Positions 18,765-29,590 of a DNA stretch of 64,000 nucleotides are shown one piece after another. Position 1 is the stretch's first letter, and each line of letters starts with the position of its first letter. The position numbers were made by a program, and so were the translations under genes. Source of the stretch: Eukaryota sp. TZLM1-RC (lineage: Eukaryota; Metamonada: BaSk clade). Below the pieces are notes generated by a model. It was not told the origin of the DNA. It saw nothing but the letters and a program-made list of their open reading frames with translations, and ran no database searches. The DNA lies in contig JAUPSS010000007.1 in the NCBI GenBank assembly GCA_040285825.1, forward strand, positions 1,326,501 through 1,390,500, given 5' to 3'.

Positions 18765-20759
18765 TTATGATAATAATTGACTTAAAAAAGTGCCCAAAAC
18801 CTCTGAACCAAGGAAAACATGCTTTCTAGGAGAATTTCGTCGAAGAACGCAAATGCCTTGCTCTTTCAAAGAATCTGCGGCTTTCTCATAAACTTCCTCT
18901 TGGATACCTTTACTAATATCTGACCCACACATTCCCAAACGCACAGATACTACCCAAACAGTCTCAACGTCCTTAGGAATGGATGAAACGCACTTCCAAT
19001 ATTCAGTAGCATAAGTGACTGCATCATTATTAGATAATTTGATATCAAATAGAATAGTCCAATCCTTCGTTCTCCAAATGAGATCAGGACCACGGGCATC
19101 GGTAATGTTTAACTCGACTCTATTTAGAGGTACTAATGAGAATCGTTGTAATGGAGAACCACAAAAGGAAAATTCTTCTTTGTGAAGTATGCCTTCAACA
19201 CTATCGTGATAATTTCTAATACACTCAGGGCAAAAGAACTTCTTGCACTCTTTGCATTCCCAAGACGCTGCGTTATCACAACTTAACTTCCCTACACAGA
19301 CTCTATTCGACTCACCATTAGATAGGTCCTTTTGAGACATCATTTCAAGTCCAATGATGGGACCCCTAGACTGTTCAAGTTGTGTGAATTGAAGATCAAA
19401 AATACCATGGTCGTCAGGATTTGACTGAATACCCAGCGGTCCAAGTACCCGTACAACTGATCGATCTGTCAGATAACGCAAAACGTAATCAATTCTTAAA
19501 TTAAATAAGTCACGTAAAGCTGGTTTAATTCGTTGTCCCAATTCTTCTTTGGAATAACTGGAAGTTAATAAATCATAAAGTTGTCCATAAGGAGAGTCAC
19601 GGTTTCTAAATTTGGTGGAAGGAACCAATGCATGACAGTAACTAGTCAAAACATGGGAGCGATTGGTAGATCTTTGGGATTTTCTGGGAGGTAACGTCCA
19701 AGGAGCCAACATGATATTGTTACTACCTTCTAGTTCCTCAAGTTGCTCATTACCAATAACATCATCAAGCTTTAGTGGTACTGAAGCATCAGAAAGATTC
19801 GAAATTGACGTGCTCTGTCTCTGTTTCATATCACGGTAACATCCAGAATCAGCCAGTTCAACAAGACCAAAATCAATGCCATTATTTTTGGCATCACGAA
19901 ATGCATTCAACAGCTGGACCATAATTCTGGGATTACCAAGACACTCTTGAAGTCTAGAATAAACAATTTCAATTTCTTCCTCAGATAACGCAAGTTTATC
20001 CAACTCTGGAGAAGTTGAAATAAATTGGTCAATATACTTTCGATGTAAAAGACCTTGTAATCTATAAGGCTTCAATTCGAAAAATGTCGCCCCTGTCAGT
20101 TTAATGGCCTTTTTCCTTTCATTGGATGCAAAGATTAAGAGGCAATGTCCAGAAGCGTGTGCTGAGTAAAGAGCATTAATAAAATCAATATTGTTCTCTG
20201 CAGCATGTATTTCATCCACAAATAAGAGAATTTTCTTAGTGGAAAATCGACTTGATGTCCACTCAATAACCTGTGGAAGGGTCATTCTGACAACATCAGC
20301 TGGAAAGTCAATTTCACGTAAGCGGAGATGAGCTAGGATTTGAGAATGCAATTTAGAAGAAGGATCAACAGAAGATGAATATTCAGTTCGTAGTGTACAT
20401 GGGAAAAAGGCTTTGGCCATGTGGAATTGAAGAAGGTTATCTACTGGAGTGATGGATTCTTGCTTACAATACCTCTTCAGTTGAGAAATAGCAAGTGTGT
20501 CATTGAAAAGAGAATCAAGGAATCGACATGCAAAAGATGTCTTCCCACTACCCGTGGCTCCTACAACAACAGGAACAAGTAACTTGGTGTTAATGCCAAC
20601 ATTCCTTTCAAACTGATGCAGAAGAGAGATACACAGAGATTCTGTGTCTTTCTCACGGTTGAGTAATTTGCGACTATCGTTAGTTAGAAGATTGTAAACT
20701 ATGCCAGGGGGAGATTGGAAAAATTTAACAGCATTATCGATTTCAGCGTAGGTGCACAT
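18765..20759 (-). CDS. P-loop ATPase / B-box zinc finger / PD-(D/E)XK nuclease protein
   Basis: This 664-residue protein starts at the ATG at 20759 (only TTG codons lie just upstream). Walker A, GATGSGKT, is at residues 67-74. Walker B, ILLFVDEIH, is at 177-185, followed by a sensor-like LLIFASNE near 207-214, so the first 300 residues are an AAA+/STAND-type ATPase. Residues about 385-460 look like a winged helix. A B-box-type zinc cluster spans 488-526 (C488, C494, C502, C505, C510, C513, H518, H526). The C-terminus has GPDL at 557-560 and FDIKLS at 571-576, the spacing of a PD-(D/E)XK nuclease core. ATPase plus restriction-type nuclease is also the plan of Crinkler/RHS-type proteins, but the B-box is not typical of them. 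No intron is apparent. Transposon relics flank it on both sides. The exact role is unknown; genome conflict or a mobile-element origin is inference. Confidence 0.7.
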   Translation of the reverse strand: MCTYAEIDNAVKFFQSPPGIVYNLLTNDSRKLLNREKDTESLCISLLHQFERNVGINTKLLVPVVVGATGSGKTSFACRFLDSLFNDTLAISQLKRYCKQESITPVDNLLQFHMAKAFFPCTLRTEYSSSVDPSSKLHSQILAHLRLREIDFPADVVRMTLPQVIEWTSSRFSTKKILLFVDEIHAAENNIDFINALYSAHASGHCLLIFASNERKKAIKLTGATFFELKPYRLQGLLHRKYIDQFISTSPELDKLALSEEEIEIVYSRLQECLGNPRIMVQLLNAFRDAKNNGIDFGLVELADSGCYRDMKQRQSTSISNLSDASVPLKLDDVIGNEQLEELEGSNNIMLAPWTLPPRKSQRSTNRSHVLTSYCHALVPSTKFRNRDSPYGQLYDLLTSSYSKEELGQRIKPALRDLFNLRIDYVLRYLTDRSVVRVLGPLGIQSNPDDHGIFDLQFTQLEQSRGPIIGLEMMSQKDLSNGESNRVCVGKLSCDNAASWECKECKKFFCPECIRNYHDSVEGILHKEEFSFCGSPLQRFSLVPLNRVELNITDARGPDLIWRTKDWTILFDIKLSNNDAVTYATEYWKCVSSIPKDVETVWVVSVRLGMCGSDISKGIQEEVYEKAADSLKEQGICVLRRNSPRKHVFLGSEVLGTFLSQLLS

Positions 20760-21334
20760 GAAGAACAATCAGGAACAGTTGACTAAGTGTCTGGGGTATT
20801 TTGTTGTTCAGAAGTGAAAGATGCTTCTCTTAAATTGGAAATTCTCTAAATCTCAACCTCAAAATGAAGTCTTCAACTTGACTCGAGTCGAGCTCGTAAA
20901 TTGCAGTATACAAACAGTAAAATTAAGAAACCACGGTGTGTACGAAAACAAAGAACGAATCCCGTAGTTCTAAATCATACCTAACATTCAACCTTTTTAA
21001 ATAATGCATGTACATTACTACTTCAATCATCAGAAAATAGATATCTTTTACCACGGACCCACGTCCTCCCCTCCGTCACCATTTGGTTGCAGAGCATCTG
21101 TGTTTTGACGTCTTTGGGCTGTCTTTATTTGTGCTTGTGCCATACAATCATTTGTTGGTATCTGCAAATCTCACTGGCACTGATTTTTTGCAGAATCTGC
21201 ATCAATAGTTTGTAGAAAACGGTGCTTGTGACTAGTTGTGTTGATGAAGGTAAAAATTGAAAGTAAAGAATTTTGATACGCACACATTTTGGGTTCTTGT
21301 ACTCCTTCCACAGCTTCAGCCTTTTGTTGTTCCT
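20760..21334. promoter_or_regulatory. Upstream region of the ATPase-nuclease gene with a palindrome pair
   Basis: No gene is seen. Two perfect palindromes sharing one base, GACTCGAGTC (20880-20889) and CGAGCTCG (20889-20896), lie about 120 bp upstream of the start codon in otherwise AT-rich DNA. They could be a binding site for a dimeric factor. A GC-richer stretch lies near 21050-21120. Confidence 0.3.
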
Positions 21335-21906
21335 TTAATTCATTGAGAACAAATTCTTTTTACTGATTCATCGGTTGTAGAAGCAGTAATGTTGTAAAAT
21401 CACTTATTTTCTTCAGCAAAGTTGGGTGATATTGGATTTACAAAGTTTTTTAATTTGTGTTAATCAGCATTTTTGGGTGGATGCAAGAATTTTATTTTTG
21501 AATTTTTTCACAGATTTCCTGCAGATTCTCATTTGATAGTTCCCAGTTGCAGTCAATATTTGAATGAGTTAGTTTGCAACCTCGGTAGATTGCCACCACA
21601 AATTTGGACCAAATGTTTTCCCATATCAATTTAAGAAATTCCTATCCGATCTCTTTTTAGTTTGCAGTTTTGTAGTAAAAAGCTTCAACAAAGAATGTCA
21701 AAGATTTTTGAAAACTTAGATTTTGATGTTAGACTTGGCTTGGCCAAGTAAAAGAATCCTGCTTTTGCAAATCTTTGACAAGATCTGTGTGATAGTACGT
21801 CTTCTGCCTTAGTAACAACAATTCCTCAAGTTTATGGTACTCTTTCAACTGATTCTGCTTGGACTTTGAATATGAGATTTCGTTCCTTTATCTGGCCTGA
21901 TAATTT
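21335..21906 (+). pseudogene. Family D non-LTR element relic, left part
   Basis: Broken frames give pieces parallel to family C: GCKNFIFEFF near 21485, FPADSHLI near 21515, a DFDVRLGLAK-like segment near 21720, and MRFRSFIWPDN at 21870-21905. It stops at the insertion site of a family C element and resumes at 24398. It is more decayed than the family C copy inside it, so it is older. Confidence 0.7.
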
Positions 21907-24397
21907 TTTATTTATTTATTTTTAAAACTGGAATAATTATTGAGATAAAAATAACCATCTAGAATTCAATATCCTCCAAACAAGCGTCACTATTACTGAA
22001 CCTACTCACAGCATTACGTTCATATTCTACACCAATAGCTAAAAGTGCCTTTGAAATCATTGTTGGAATAGACTTGAAAATGCAAAAAACAATTCTATTT
22101 AACCAGAAAGTGGAGTTCATTGTTTTACCAGACCTATTCAGTAACACTTTTTTAAAATTTTCCAAAAAGTGCAAGCCTGAAGGTCCAATATTGCCAAAAA
22201 GAGAAATTGCAAACGGCACAAACTGATATTTCACATGTTCCACTCTACCTAACTGTGCCAAAGGTTCTTCATATTTTTTTATCTTCTTTTTTTCGGCGTT
22301 AGATAACGGCGAGTCAGCGGAATACACTAAACGAGCAGCAGAATTTTTGCAAACATCCACTGAGACAACGTCTACAACATTGAGAACACCATCGATCCCT
22401 GGAGCTACTAAATCTGCCCTTCTTTTACCAAAGGAATCATCAGTTTGATCTGAAGACAGCTTACGTACTAGTGGCTCAATAAATGCCTCTATATTGAAAC
22501 TTTTGCACATGGCATATAATTGATCACGAACTGAGTCATGAACAAGTGAGCGATAAGTTATGAAATACTTACAGTTTAAAATATGGGAAAGCGTAACAAC
22601 ACTCTTGCAGCGACAAATTAAATCATTTGGCAATGAGCAAGGCCATAGAAAACATCTCAATCTCATTGCAGTGGTCCATTGGTGATCATTAAGTAGAAGG
22701 CCGTAAATGTTGGGAATTTGGGAGATTAAGCAACTTGAGCAACTGTCTTCAAGATCAATCAAAAAGTTTGCAAAAACGGGATTTTTTTCCTTAGCCAAGC
22801 TAAGACGTACAATATAATCCAAGTTTTCTAAAACTTTCAAAATTTTTTTCTGCAATTTTGCAAAAGTCAGTGGTAAGGAGAGCAAGCTTCTTGAAGGAAG
22901 TTCCACAATATCAGAGGGGAAACATTTAGCCCAAATATTGGGTGAAAGAGTTTCAATTTCCTGTTGCAATGAAATAAGATAAGAGCTGCCACAATTTTCA
23001 ATGAGATGAATTTTTTCAGGAAAACGATTCACAAATTCATAAATAAAATTCTTTCCACCTCCAATAAAGGCAGCTTTACAAAGGTAGCTTGATTTATGAA
23101 AATCAACACCACCAAAATTTGTACCACAACAAATGTGGCTTCGTAACTGAGATGCATCAATTTCCAATAATTTTGCTAAAAAATTGGTTCTTTGTTCATT
23201 AAAAATGCGACAAAACTCCAAAGAAATTGATGGTGATGTTGATCTCAAAATATGAGTAAATTTTCCAGAATAACAGATTTTTAGGAAAAAGAATTTCAAA
23301 TCTTTCTCAATATTTAAATTTTCTATTGATTCTAATTCATTTCCAAATTGAGTCAACAGAGTCGAAAGTTGGCTTTTGACTTCATCAATATTTCCGAGAT
23401 AACAACCCAGAAAACGAAAACCAGACTGATCATAATTGATAAAGGGGATATTGACATCATTAATGAAAAAATCAATTGGTTCATGGCCAATAATCAAACA
23501 TTTGGAGATATTCAATGAGAGACCAATATCTTCATAACGTTGTTAAATAAAAGTTGCTAATTGTTTCAGAATTGTAATAGGAGCAATTACAGAAATGTCA
23601 TCCATATATGCTACAATATCTATTTCTGGGAATTTTTCTTTCAATTCGCACATTAATGGATGAATTGCCAGACAAAAGAAAAAAGGACCAAGTGGATCAC
23701 CTTGTTTAACACCTGAAGACGAAAGCAGGTCAAAGTTTTCATAGACCAATGTGGATGATTTTCCATAAAATGAATAGAAAAAAAGCTCAACTTCAGGAAA
23801 ATGCTTTTGCAGCAAAGGTAAAATGGAAGAACGAGATACAGAATTGAAAGCATTCTTAAAATCTAAATTGAAGATGTAATTAGAATCACTAGAATTAAAA
23901 AACACATCCGACGAAAGAGCAGCAGAAGAAGCACCATCAATTGTCTTGATTCCAAATTGAAATGGACTGAAAAATTCCTTGGCTTTTTTCCCAATTCTAT
24001 TGAAAACAAGAGACGCAAGAATTCTTGAAAACGATTCTCCAATTGCAATTGGACGGATTTTGGATTGACTTTTTTTGTGGGCAATTAAGCGAGCACTGGT
24101 CATCTCAAAAGGGACTTTAATTTTTAACGTAAGAAGATTGTTGAAAAAAAGAACAAGATCATCAGCAATTTCAGGACACTGTCCAACAGCTGATTTGATC
24201 ATGTCAAAATTCAACAAAAATGGCCCAGGAGGTTTTCCAGTAGGCATTTGCTGAATCAGTTTCAATACCTCTGAAGCATTGACAGGATTTTGCAGCCAAT
24301 AATCAACTGAATCTGGTTTAGTACAATGAAAATTTTCTTCTGGATGAAGATGATTCAATTGGAACAATGTGCTTCCATTACATTCAGCTAAATCATA
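21907..24397 (-). mobile_element. Family C non-LTR retrotransposon inserted in family D
   Basis: This 2.49-kb insertion on the minus strand is bounded by a 12-bp target duplication, GCCTGATAATTT (21895-21906 and 24398-24409). In coding order it has a reverse transcriptase start (PTGKPPGPFLLN), the motif QGDPLGPFFF, the active site AYMDDIS, a thumb region, the CCHC finger (CRCKSVVTLSHILNC), SLVHDSVRD, the endonuclease motif RRADLVAPG ... VVDVVSVD, and LNRIVFCIFKSIP. The frame is intact except for one Gln codon turned into TAA near 23540, which splits it into 274 and 518 residues. The 3' end is CAATAAT-like followed by an A-rich (AATA) tail. The copy probably lacks its 5' end, since no N-terminal zinc finger is seen. 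The restriction-like endonuclease places it near R2/R4/NeSL/Genie-type elements. Confidence 0.85.
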
Positions 24398-25075
24398 GCC
24401 TGATAATTTACTTCATAATTTAATTTGTAAATGTTCTCGAGAAATTACAATTACTCATTTGTTAAATTGTGAACATTTTATTACTTTTAGAAGCAAGGTT
24501 CATGATGCTGTAAGAGAGCAGTTATATTGTATGTGTAAGTTTCATGGAATTGAATCCTTTTTAGAACCTCTGCTGTCAAATCTGTTTGATGCAGATGATT
24601 TTCATAAGAATAATAGTGGTGATGTCATATTACCTGGATTGGATGGAAGCTTCATTTTATTGGATGTAGTGTCTGTTGATCCTTGTATTGTTGCAAACGA
24701 AAGTCTTGTTGATTCTGAAATTCATAATTTTTGTTCAAATGTTGAAAATTTCAAAATCAAAAAATAAAATGAACGGTTGTAAAAAAAGTCCAGTCAACAG
24801 CATGCAAAATACAATTTGTGTCCATTGGTATTTTCTCTCTCTGGTTCACTTGCTCCCACGGCCATACTCTCTTAGGAAGATTTTGAAATGATTATATAGC
24901 GAAGAACTTACAGAAATTTCAATTGTTTGTTTAGGTATAATAGAATTGTGTTTTCTATTTTTAAGGGGATGTTGAAGATGGTTTCTGATGCTTTGCTTTC
25001 TCTTGGATCTAACTACGAGAGAGTTGCATCTAGTGTTTTTTTTGGGAGAGATGGATTTGTGAGATGTTGATGTCC
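24398..25075 (+). pseudogene. Family D non-LTR element relic, right part
   Basis: It continues family D after the family C insertion: a CKCSREITITHLLNC finger near 24430, RSKVHDAVRE near 24490, the endonuclease-like SGDVILPGLDG ... LLDVVSVDP near 24620-24685, and a degenerate C-terminus with SNYERVASS near 25010. The frame ends at a stop near 24765. The resumption after the 12-bp duplication is exact. Confidence 0.75.
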
Positions 25076-25239
25076 CAGTATTTTGATAAGTTTTTAAACA
25101 TTATTAAACAAAAAAGAAAACAACGAATTGTGGTCAACATGCCCAATCAATTGAAAGAATTTCAAAGAAGGAAAGTTTTGTTCAGTGATATTGGTGGGAA
25201 CATATTATACTTATAAATAGCCATTTTCTGTTTTAAATC

Positions 25240-25388
25240 TTTTTTTTATTCAACAACAAATATGAAAACATAAAATACACAATTAAAACTCCACATCCTC
25301 AAAACCTGCCTCCCCTGCATCAAAACAATTAATTGCCAAAGATTCAGAAAATTTCCCAAAAGAAGACAGTGGATCAGAAATTAGTTAG
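25240..25388 (-). repeat. Short 3' tail of a family C-like element upstream of MMS19
   Basis: The minus strand encodes SSFGKFSESLA and GFEDVEF followed by a stop, matching the end of family C (DACLEDIEF), then GAATAAAAAAAAG. An 18-bp target duplication with one mismatch flanks it (CATTTTCTGTTTTAAATC at 25222-25239, CATTTTCTATTTTAAATC at 25389-25406). It is a strongly 5'-truncated insertion whose right edge lies 84 bp before the MMS19 start codon. Confidence 0.75.
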
Positions 25389-25472
25389 CATTTTCTATTT
25401 TAAATCATATTGTGATTGTTAGAAGTTCAATCTAACCTCATCCTAACCTTTTATCTCAAATATCTTTCTTTT

Positions 25473-28400
25473 ATGCATCTATCTGCTCTCTTTGAGTTGT
25501 CAGTGGATCCCTTTGATGGGGAGGGTAGATCTACTTGGTCATCATTTATCAATTCAAAGGACGAGTCACAACTTTTGGAGTTTCTCTCTCTAGTGGAGCA
25601 CCATCTTCAGTCTGATTCAGCAGATCAAGCCTTTCGATCTGTCTCTCTGCTCCTTACTTATCTCAATCAAGTCTCAAGTCCTCCTTTTGCTCTTGCTCTA
25701 GACCCATCCCGCTACTCCAACATCATCACCACCCTCATAAACACTCTTAGTACCACTTCTGATCCTAAACTTCCTGCTCCAATCGCATCTAGCCTCCTTA
25801 GATTCACCACCCTGAATTTACATCCTACTTCAATCTCCCTCAAGGCTCTCCTCTCTTCCAAACCTTTGTCTACACAAAGGGTCGCGTTTAGGTCAACTTT
25901 TCTTAGCTACCTTCTCAATTTGGTCAATCAGCTCAATCAAAATGATGGTCCTTTTGATGACGTGCTTCCCAGTCTGATTACTACCCATTTCTCGCATGAA
26001 TCTGATCCAAGGTGTTTGGTTCCTTTGTTCAAATTAGTTTCTAACCTCGACTCTTTCTTGATCACGTCATCGAGTCACGTGATAACTTCCCTTTTCACGA
26101 CTCTGACTTCTTATTTCCCAGTTACTTATCAACCACCAGATGAACTGAAAAAGGAAGGTATCACGCTTGAAGGATTAAAAATGACTCTTTTTTCTGCAAT
26201 GTCGATTCCCAGTCAAATAGCTCAGAATTCGTTCGACTTTTTGATTGAAGTTGCCGCTACAGGTGATGCGATTGATGATTGTCTCGAGGTTTTAAAATTT
26301 ATTTCCCAATATAATCCAGAGGTATATAATCTCAAAATTTGTTCCTTGAAGCAATCCAGAACTGATAATTCTAATTTAATTTCGACTTTATCAAGAGAAA
26401 AAACGCCATTAAGAATTGAAAAAACTTTTGATTTCATTAAATCAATTTTTCCTTTTCTTTCTGAATTTAATGATGTTTTGTGCAGAATTTGTTTTTCTTT
26501 CACCTCCTTTTTGGTTCGTAATTACCTCGAAGGTGTAGGTCTGGCTATTGCTTCTGATAAAGAATCAAGTGGTACCAAAGTAAAAAATTGCTTAAGGAAA
26601 ATTTTGACAGAATTGATTGAATTGACCTCTATTTGTCAGGGTGATCCTCTTTCGAAAATTTCCGTAGACGATGTAATTTTAAATATTTTAGAAGCTGGCC
26701 TTAACATTATAAATGGAACTATTTCTTTTCAGTCCACTGGAACTCATTTGAGTGAATTACCATTTACAATCAAATCTGATTGCTCTTTTTTAACATGTTT
26801 GCTGTTGAAACGTGTTTACGAGCTACATGATGTCACCAGTCTTCCAAAGTCAAGATCAATCATCACCAATCATTCTGTCGACATTTTGGATTTGATTGAG
26901 AATCTACTTCACTCTCATGTCGAAGGGTTAAAAACTGGTAAGGTCAGCCGGACTGGGAAGGTTTCTGCAATCACTTTGATTGGATTAGTCTTTTATTTCC
27001 AGTCAGACAATCAGAAAATTGAGGAAAAATTAAACACATTTGTCAACAAGCTGCTATCATTGACACTATCAAAAGATGAATCAATCAAAAACTGTTCAAT
27101 TTTGACCCTCTGTTTGATTGGAAAATCTTCTGTTTTTCAACAATTAATTGCAGAACTTTTCTCAAAAAGTTTAGATTCCCTAATTAATTCTCAATTTGTT
27201 TTTAATGAAGCTTCTTTTTTAAATTTAGTCACATTAGTCTGTTTTTTCAATGTAAATTCCCAGAAATTAAACCAAATTTCTTGTTTTTTTGATCATATTA
27301 TTAAAGATCATTTCAATAATGCTATTTTTGAATTGTTTCATTTGTTTATTGATGTCATGGATTCTGAACAAAAGTTATCAATTTTAAGTCCATTTATATC
27401 TATTTTAAACCGTCTTCTGACTCTCAATCATTATGATTTGATTGAATCTTTGTGCGGTACTTTTTTGAAGAATTTTAATGATAATTTTGATCAATTGGAA
27501 CCACTGCTTTCATTTGTTCATACCAATTTGTCTCTGGATTCGTCAAATACTTCAATACTTTCCGCTATTAATCATTGTTTAAAACTAAATTCAACATTCA
27601 TTCCAATTAATTTTGATGAATTATTTCAAAATTGTTGTAGTTGTTTGAAAGATCATTCTGATTTCTTGTCAGCTCATGTCACTGTTTGTGAACCCCTTAC
27701 GATCAAAATTTTAAATATTTGTCCTATTTTAAATACTCTCTTTATTATTTGTCAATCAAATATTCAATCAACTGTGGAGTTTTTAACCTCTTCAATCAAT
27801 CAAATTTCGTCGACTTCAATAATTCCTTTTTCTTGTTGCATATTGGCAATTTCGAATTCAACCACCATCAATTCAGAAGGTAAAACTATAATCAGACGGT
27901 TTTTTAATCATCTGGTCTCGTTGAATCTCGTTGAAATTCCCTCAATTTTGGGCTTTTTGGCTTCAAATGGTGGCGATTTCATTAAGACTATCGCTCGTAA
28001 TTCCATTATTTCAAAGTTCATTAATACTTTTAAATCAAACTCTAACAGTAAATTGATTTCTATGGGCTCTATTGTCAATTTATTTAAGGGTAGTACTCCA
28101 ACAACAATTGACCCTTCTGAATTATCAAAACTAATTACATCTTTTATTTATGAATCTTTTAATTCTAAATCAAATTTATTAGAAGATGCCAATATAATTT
28201 GCCAAAGTTTAACTTTACAATTCATCAAGTTTGTTTTTAATTTCGATTCATCTGTTAGAGCTTTTGTTGTGAGACTAATTCCTTCGCTTGTGGATAAGGT
28301 CAATCAGCAGCTAATGACCTTGGTCACTTTAGAAGCACAAACTCTTTTAAAAACATCAAGTTTTCTCAAATTTTATTTCGTTGATTTTCTCCATTTTGTG

Positions 28401-28547
28401 GTTTGTAGTATTGAGTTTTCAGCAATTGAAGAAAAGAAACGTCCTGTAACCCAAGCCTTATTGGCATTGATTGATGATAGTAATAGTTTAATTAGATCCA
28501 AAGCAATGGAGACGAGGCACTTATGGTATGTTAAAAAAACAAATTAG
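25473..28547 (+). CDS. MMS19: MMS19-like HEAT-repeat protein, cytosolic iron-sulfur assembly
   Basis: MMS19 is the scaffold of the CIA targeting complex (with CIAO1 and CIAO2B), which delivers Fe-S clusters to DNA polymerases, helicases such as XPD, and other nuclear enzymes. The predicted protein has 1024 residues, close to the human length of about 1030. Near residues 180-250 it has the family's N-terminal signature: a DPRCLVPLFKLV segment, then SYFPVTYQPP with GITLEGLKMTLFSAM. The C-terminus ends with HEAT repeats and SLIRSKAMETRHLW, parallel to the conserved RKEAVSARGEW end. The body is all-helical HEAT-like. I chose the ATG at 25473; the frame is open a little upstream but without an ATG. 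No intron is needed. A retrotransposon tail lies just upstream. Confidence 0.8.
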   Translation: MHLSALFELSVDPFDGEGRSTWSSFINSKDESQLLEFLSLVEHHLQSDSADQAFRSVSLLLTYLNQVSSPPFALALDPSRYSNIITTLINTLSTTSDPKLPAPIASSLLRFTTLNLHPTSISLKALLSSKPLSTQRVAFRSTFLSYLLNLVNQLNQNDGPFDDVLPSLITTHFSHESDPRCLVPLFKLVSNLDSFLITSSSHVITSLFTTLTSYFPVTYQPPDELKKEGITLEGLKMTLFSAMSIPSQIAQNSFDFLIEVAATGDAIDDCLEVLKFISQYNPEVYNLKICSLKQSRTDNSNLISTLSREKTPLRIEKTFDFIKSIFPFLSEFNDVLCRICFSFTSFLVRNYLEGVGLAIASDKESSGTKVKNCLRKILTELIELTSICQGDPLSKISVDDVILNILEAGLNIINGTISFQSTGTHLSELPFTIKSDCSFLTCLLLKRVYELHDVTSLPKSRSIITNHSVDILDLIENLLHSHVEGLKTGKVSRTGKVSAITLIGLVFYFQSDNQKIEEKLNTFVNKLLSLTLSKDESIKNCSILTLCLIGKSSVFQQLIAELFSKSLDSLINSQFVFNEASFLNLVTLVCFFNVNSQKLNQISCFFDHIIKDHFNNAIFELFHLFIDVMDSEQKLSILSPFISILNRLLTLNHYDLIESLCGTFLKNFNDNFDQLEPLLSFVHTNLSLDSSNTSILSAINHCLKLNSTFIPINFDELFQNCCSCLKDHSDFLSAHVTVCEPLTIKILNICPILNTLFIICQSNIQSTVEFLTSSINQISSTSIIPFSCCILAISNSTTINSEGKTIIRRFFNHLVSLNLVEIPSILGFLASNGGDFIKTIARNSIISKFINTFKSNSNSKLISMGSIVNLFKGSTPTTIDPSELSKLITSFIYESFNSKSNLLEDANIICQSLTLQFIKFVFNFDSSVRAFVVRLIPSLVDKVNQQLMTLVTLEAQTLLKTSSFLKFYFVDFLHFVVCSIEFSAIEEKKRPVTQALLALIDDSNSLIRSKAMETRHLWYVKKTN

Positions 28548-29590
28548 GATTGGTTCCATTTAATTAATTATTAATTAGCATTGGTATTTTATACAATAGG
28601 CTTAATGTTTTTGCTTTTAAATGAATATCACCTCTTATTTCACATGATTTTGCAACAACGATACACACACAGATGATCATTGGGTACGGAATTACAGTCA
28701 TAGTATATGCTTTAAGCACAAAGAACCAACAGGAAGTCCCCTAAGTGATCACGTCATGCCAATTTAATTAGAAGGTAATTCATGTAGCTGTTGACTGGTG
28801 AAGCAAATGATGCTCTGGTCTATAAAAGTGAAAAATGATGTCCAATCGCCCAATTTATTGACATTATGGATAGCTGTCAAAGGGCTCGCCGGAAAATCTG
28901 ATTCAACAGACATACCAATTTGTTATTCAACTTTTATTGATTTTCAAAAATACAAAATACAACTAGAAAAACAAAACACGGTGAGGGGATAAGGTGAGTT
29001 TTGTAATTTATAACTGAAAGTTAATGCAATGAAAATGGGGAAAACTCAATAAACAATGGATTTGCTTTTTTATCGAAATTGTATTAACTACAGTTTCTTG
29101 ATTTATGAAAACCAAATGCTTTGGAAGAAGTGTAGAACATCATTGCAAAGGGTGCACTGATTTACTTAGCTCACAACTTCAAAAATGAAGAGAAATATTC
29201 GTTTAAAAGTTAATTTGGCGCTAGACGAAGGACAAAAACAGATGTAGAATAATCAGTTTATATAGATGATTAAGAAGCAGTTGTGCTACATGGTTCCAAG
29301 GACCTAGCAAGTATTCAGAAGTACCAATGATGTTTTGTGCCACTAGACAACATCACACAATGTCGAACCTTGTTTGTGACTGTGATTTTTATCTCCTTGC
29401 TCAACGTTTATCCGAGCTTTAACTAGATTTCATCTTCAACTTTATTGTTGATTATTTCTATTTATTTTAGCTCACATTCATTTTATTTATAGGATTATTG
29501 TATATCATAACTTGAATCCAAGTAATTAATTTACATGTTATAGTTCATAATATTGAAATACACATTGCAAATATGTTCTCATTCTAGAAA
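28548..29590. other. Intergenic region after MMS19
   Basis: No convincing gene. A 64-codon open frame at 28798-28992 has no recognisable motif. No repeat shared with the rest of the window was noticed. Confidence 0.4.

Noticed and set aside
28798-28992. 64-codon open frame after MMS19 as a gene
   Set aside because: No family motif, no repeat, and length within what chance allows.
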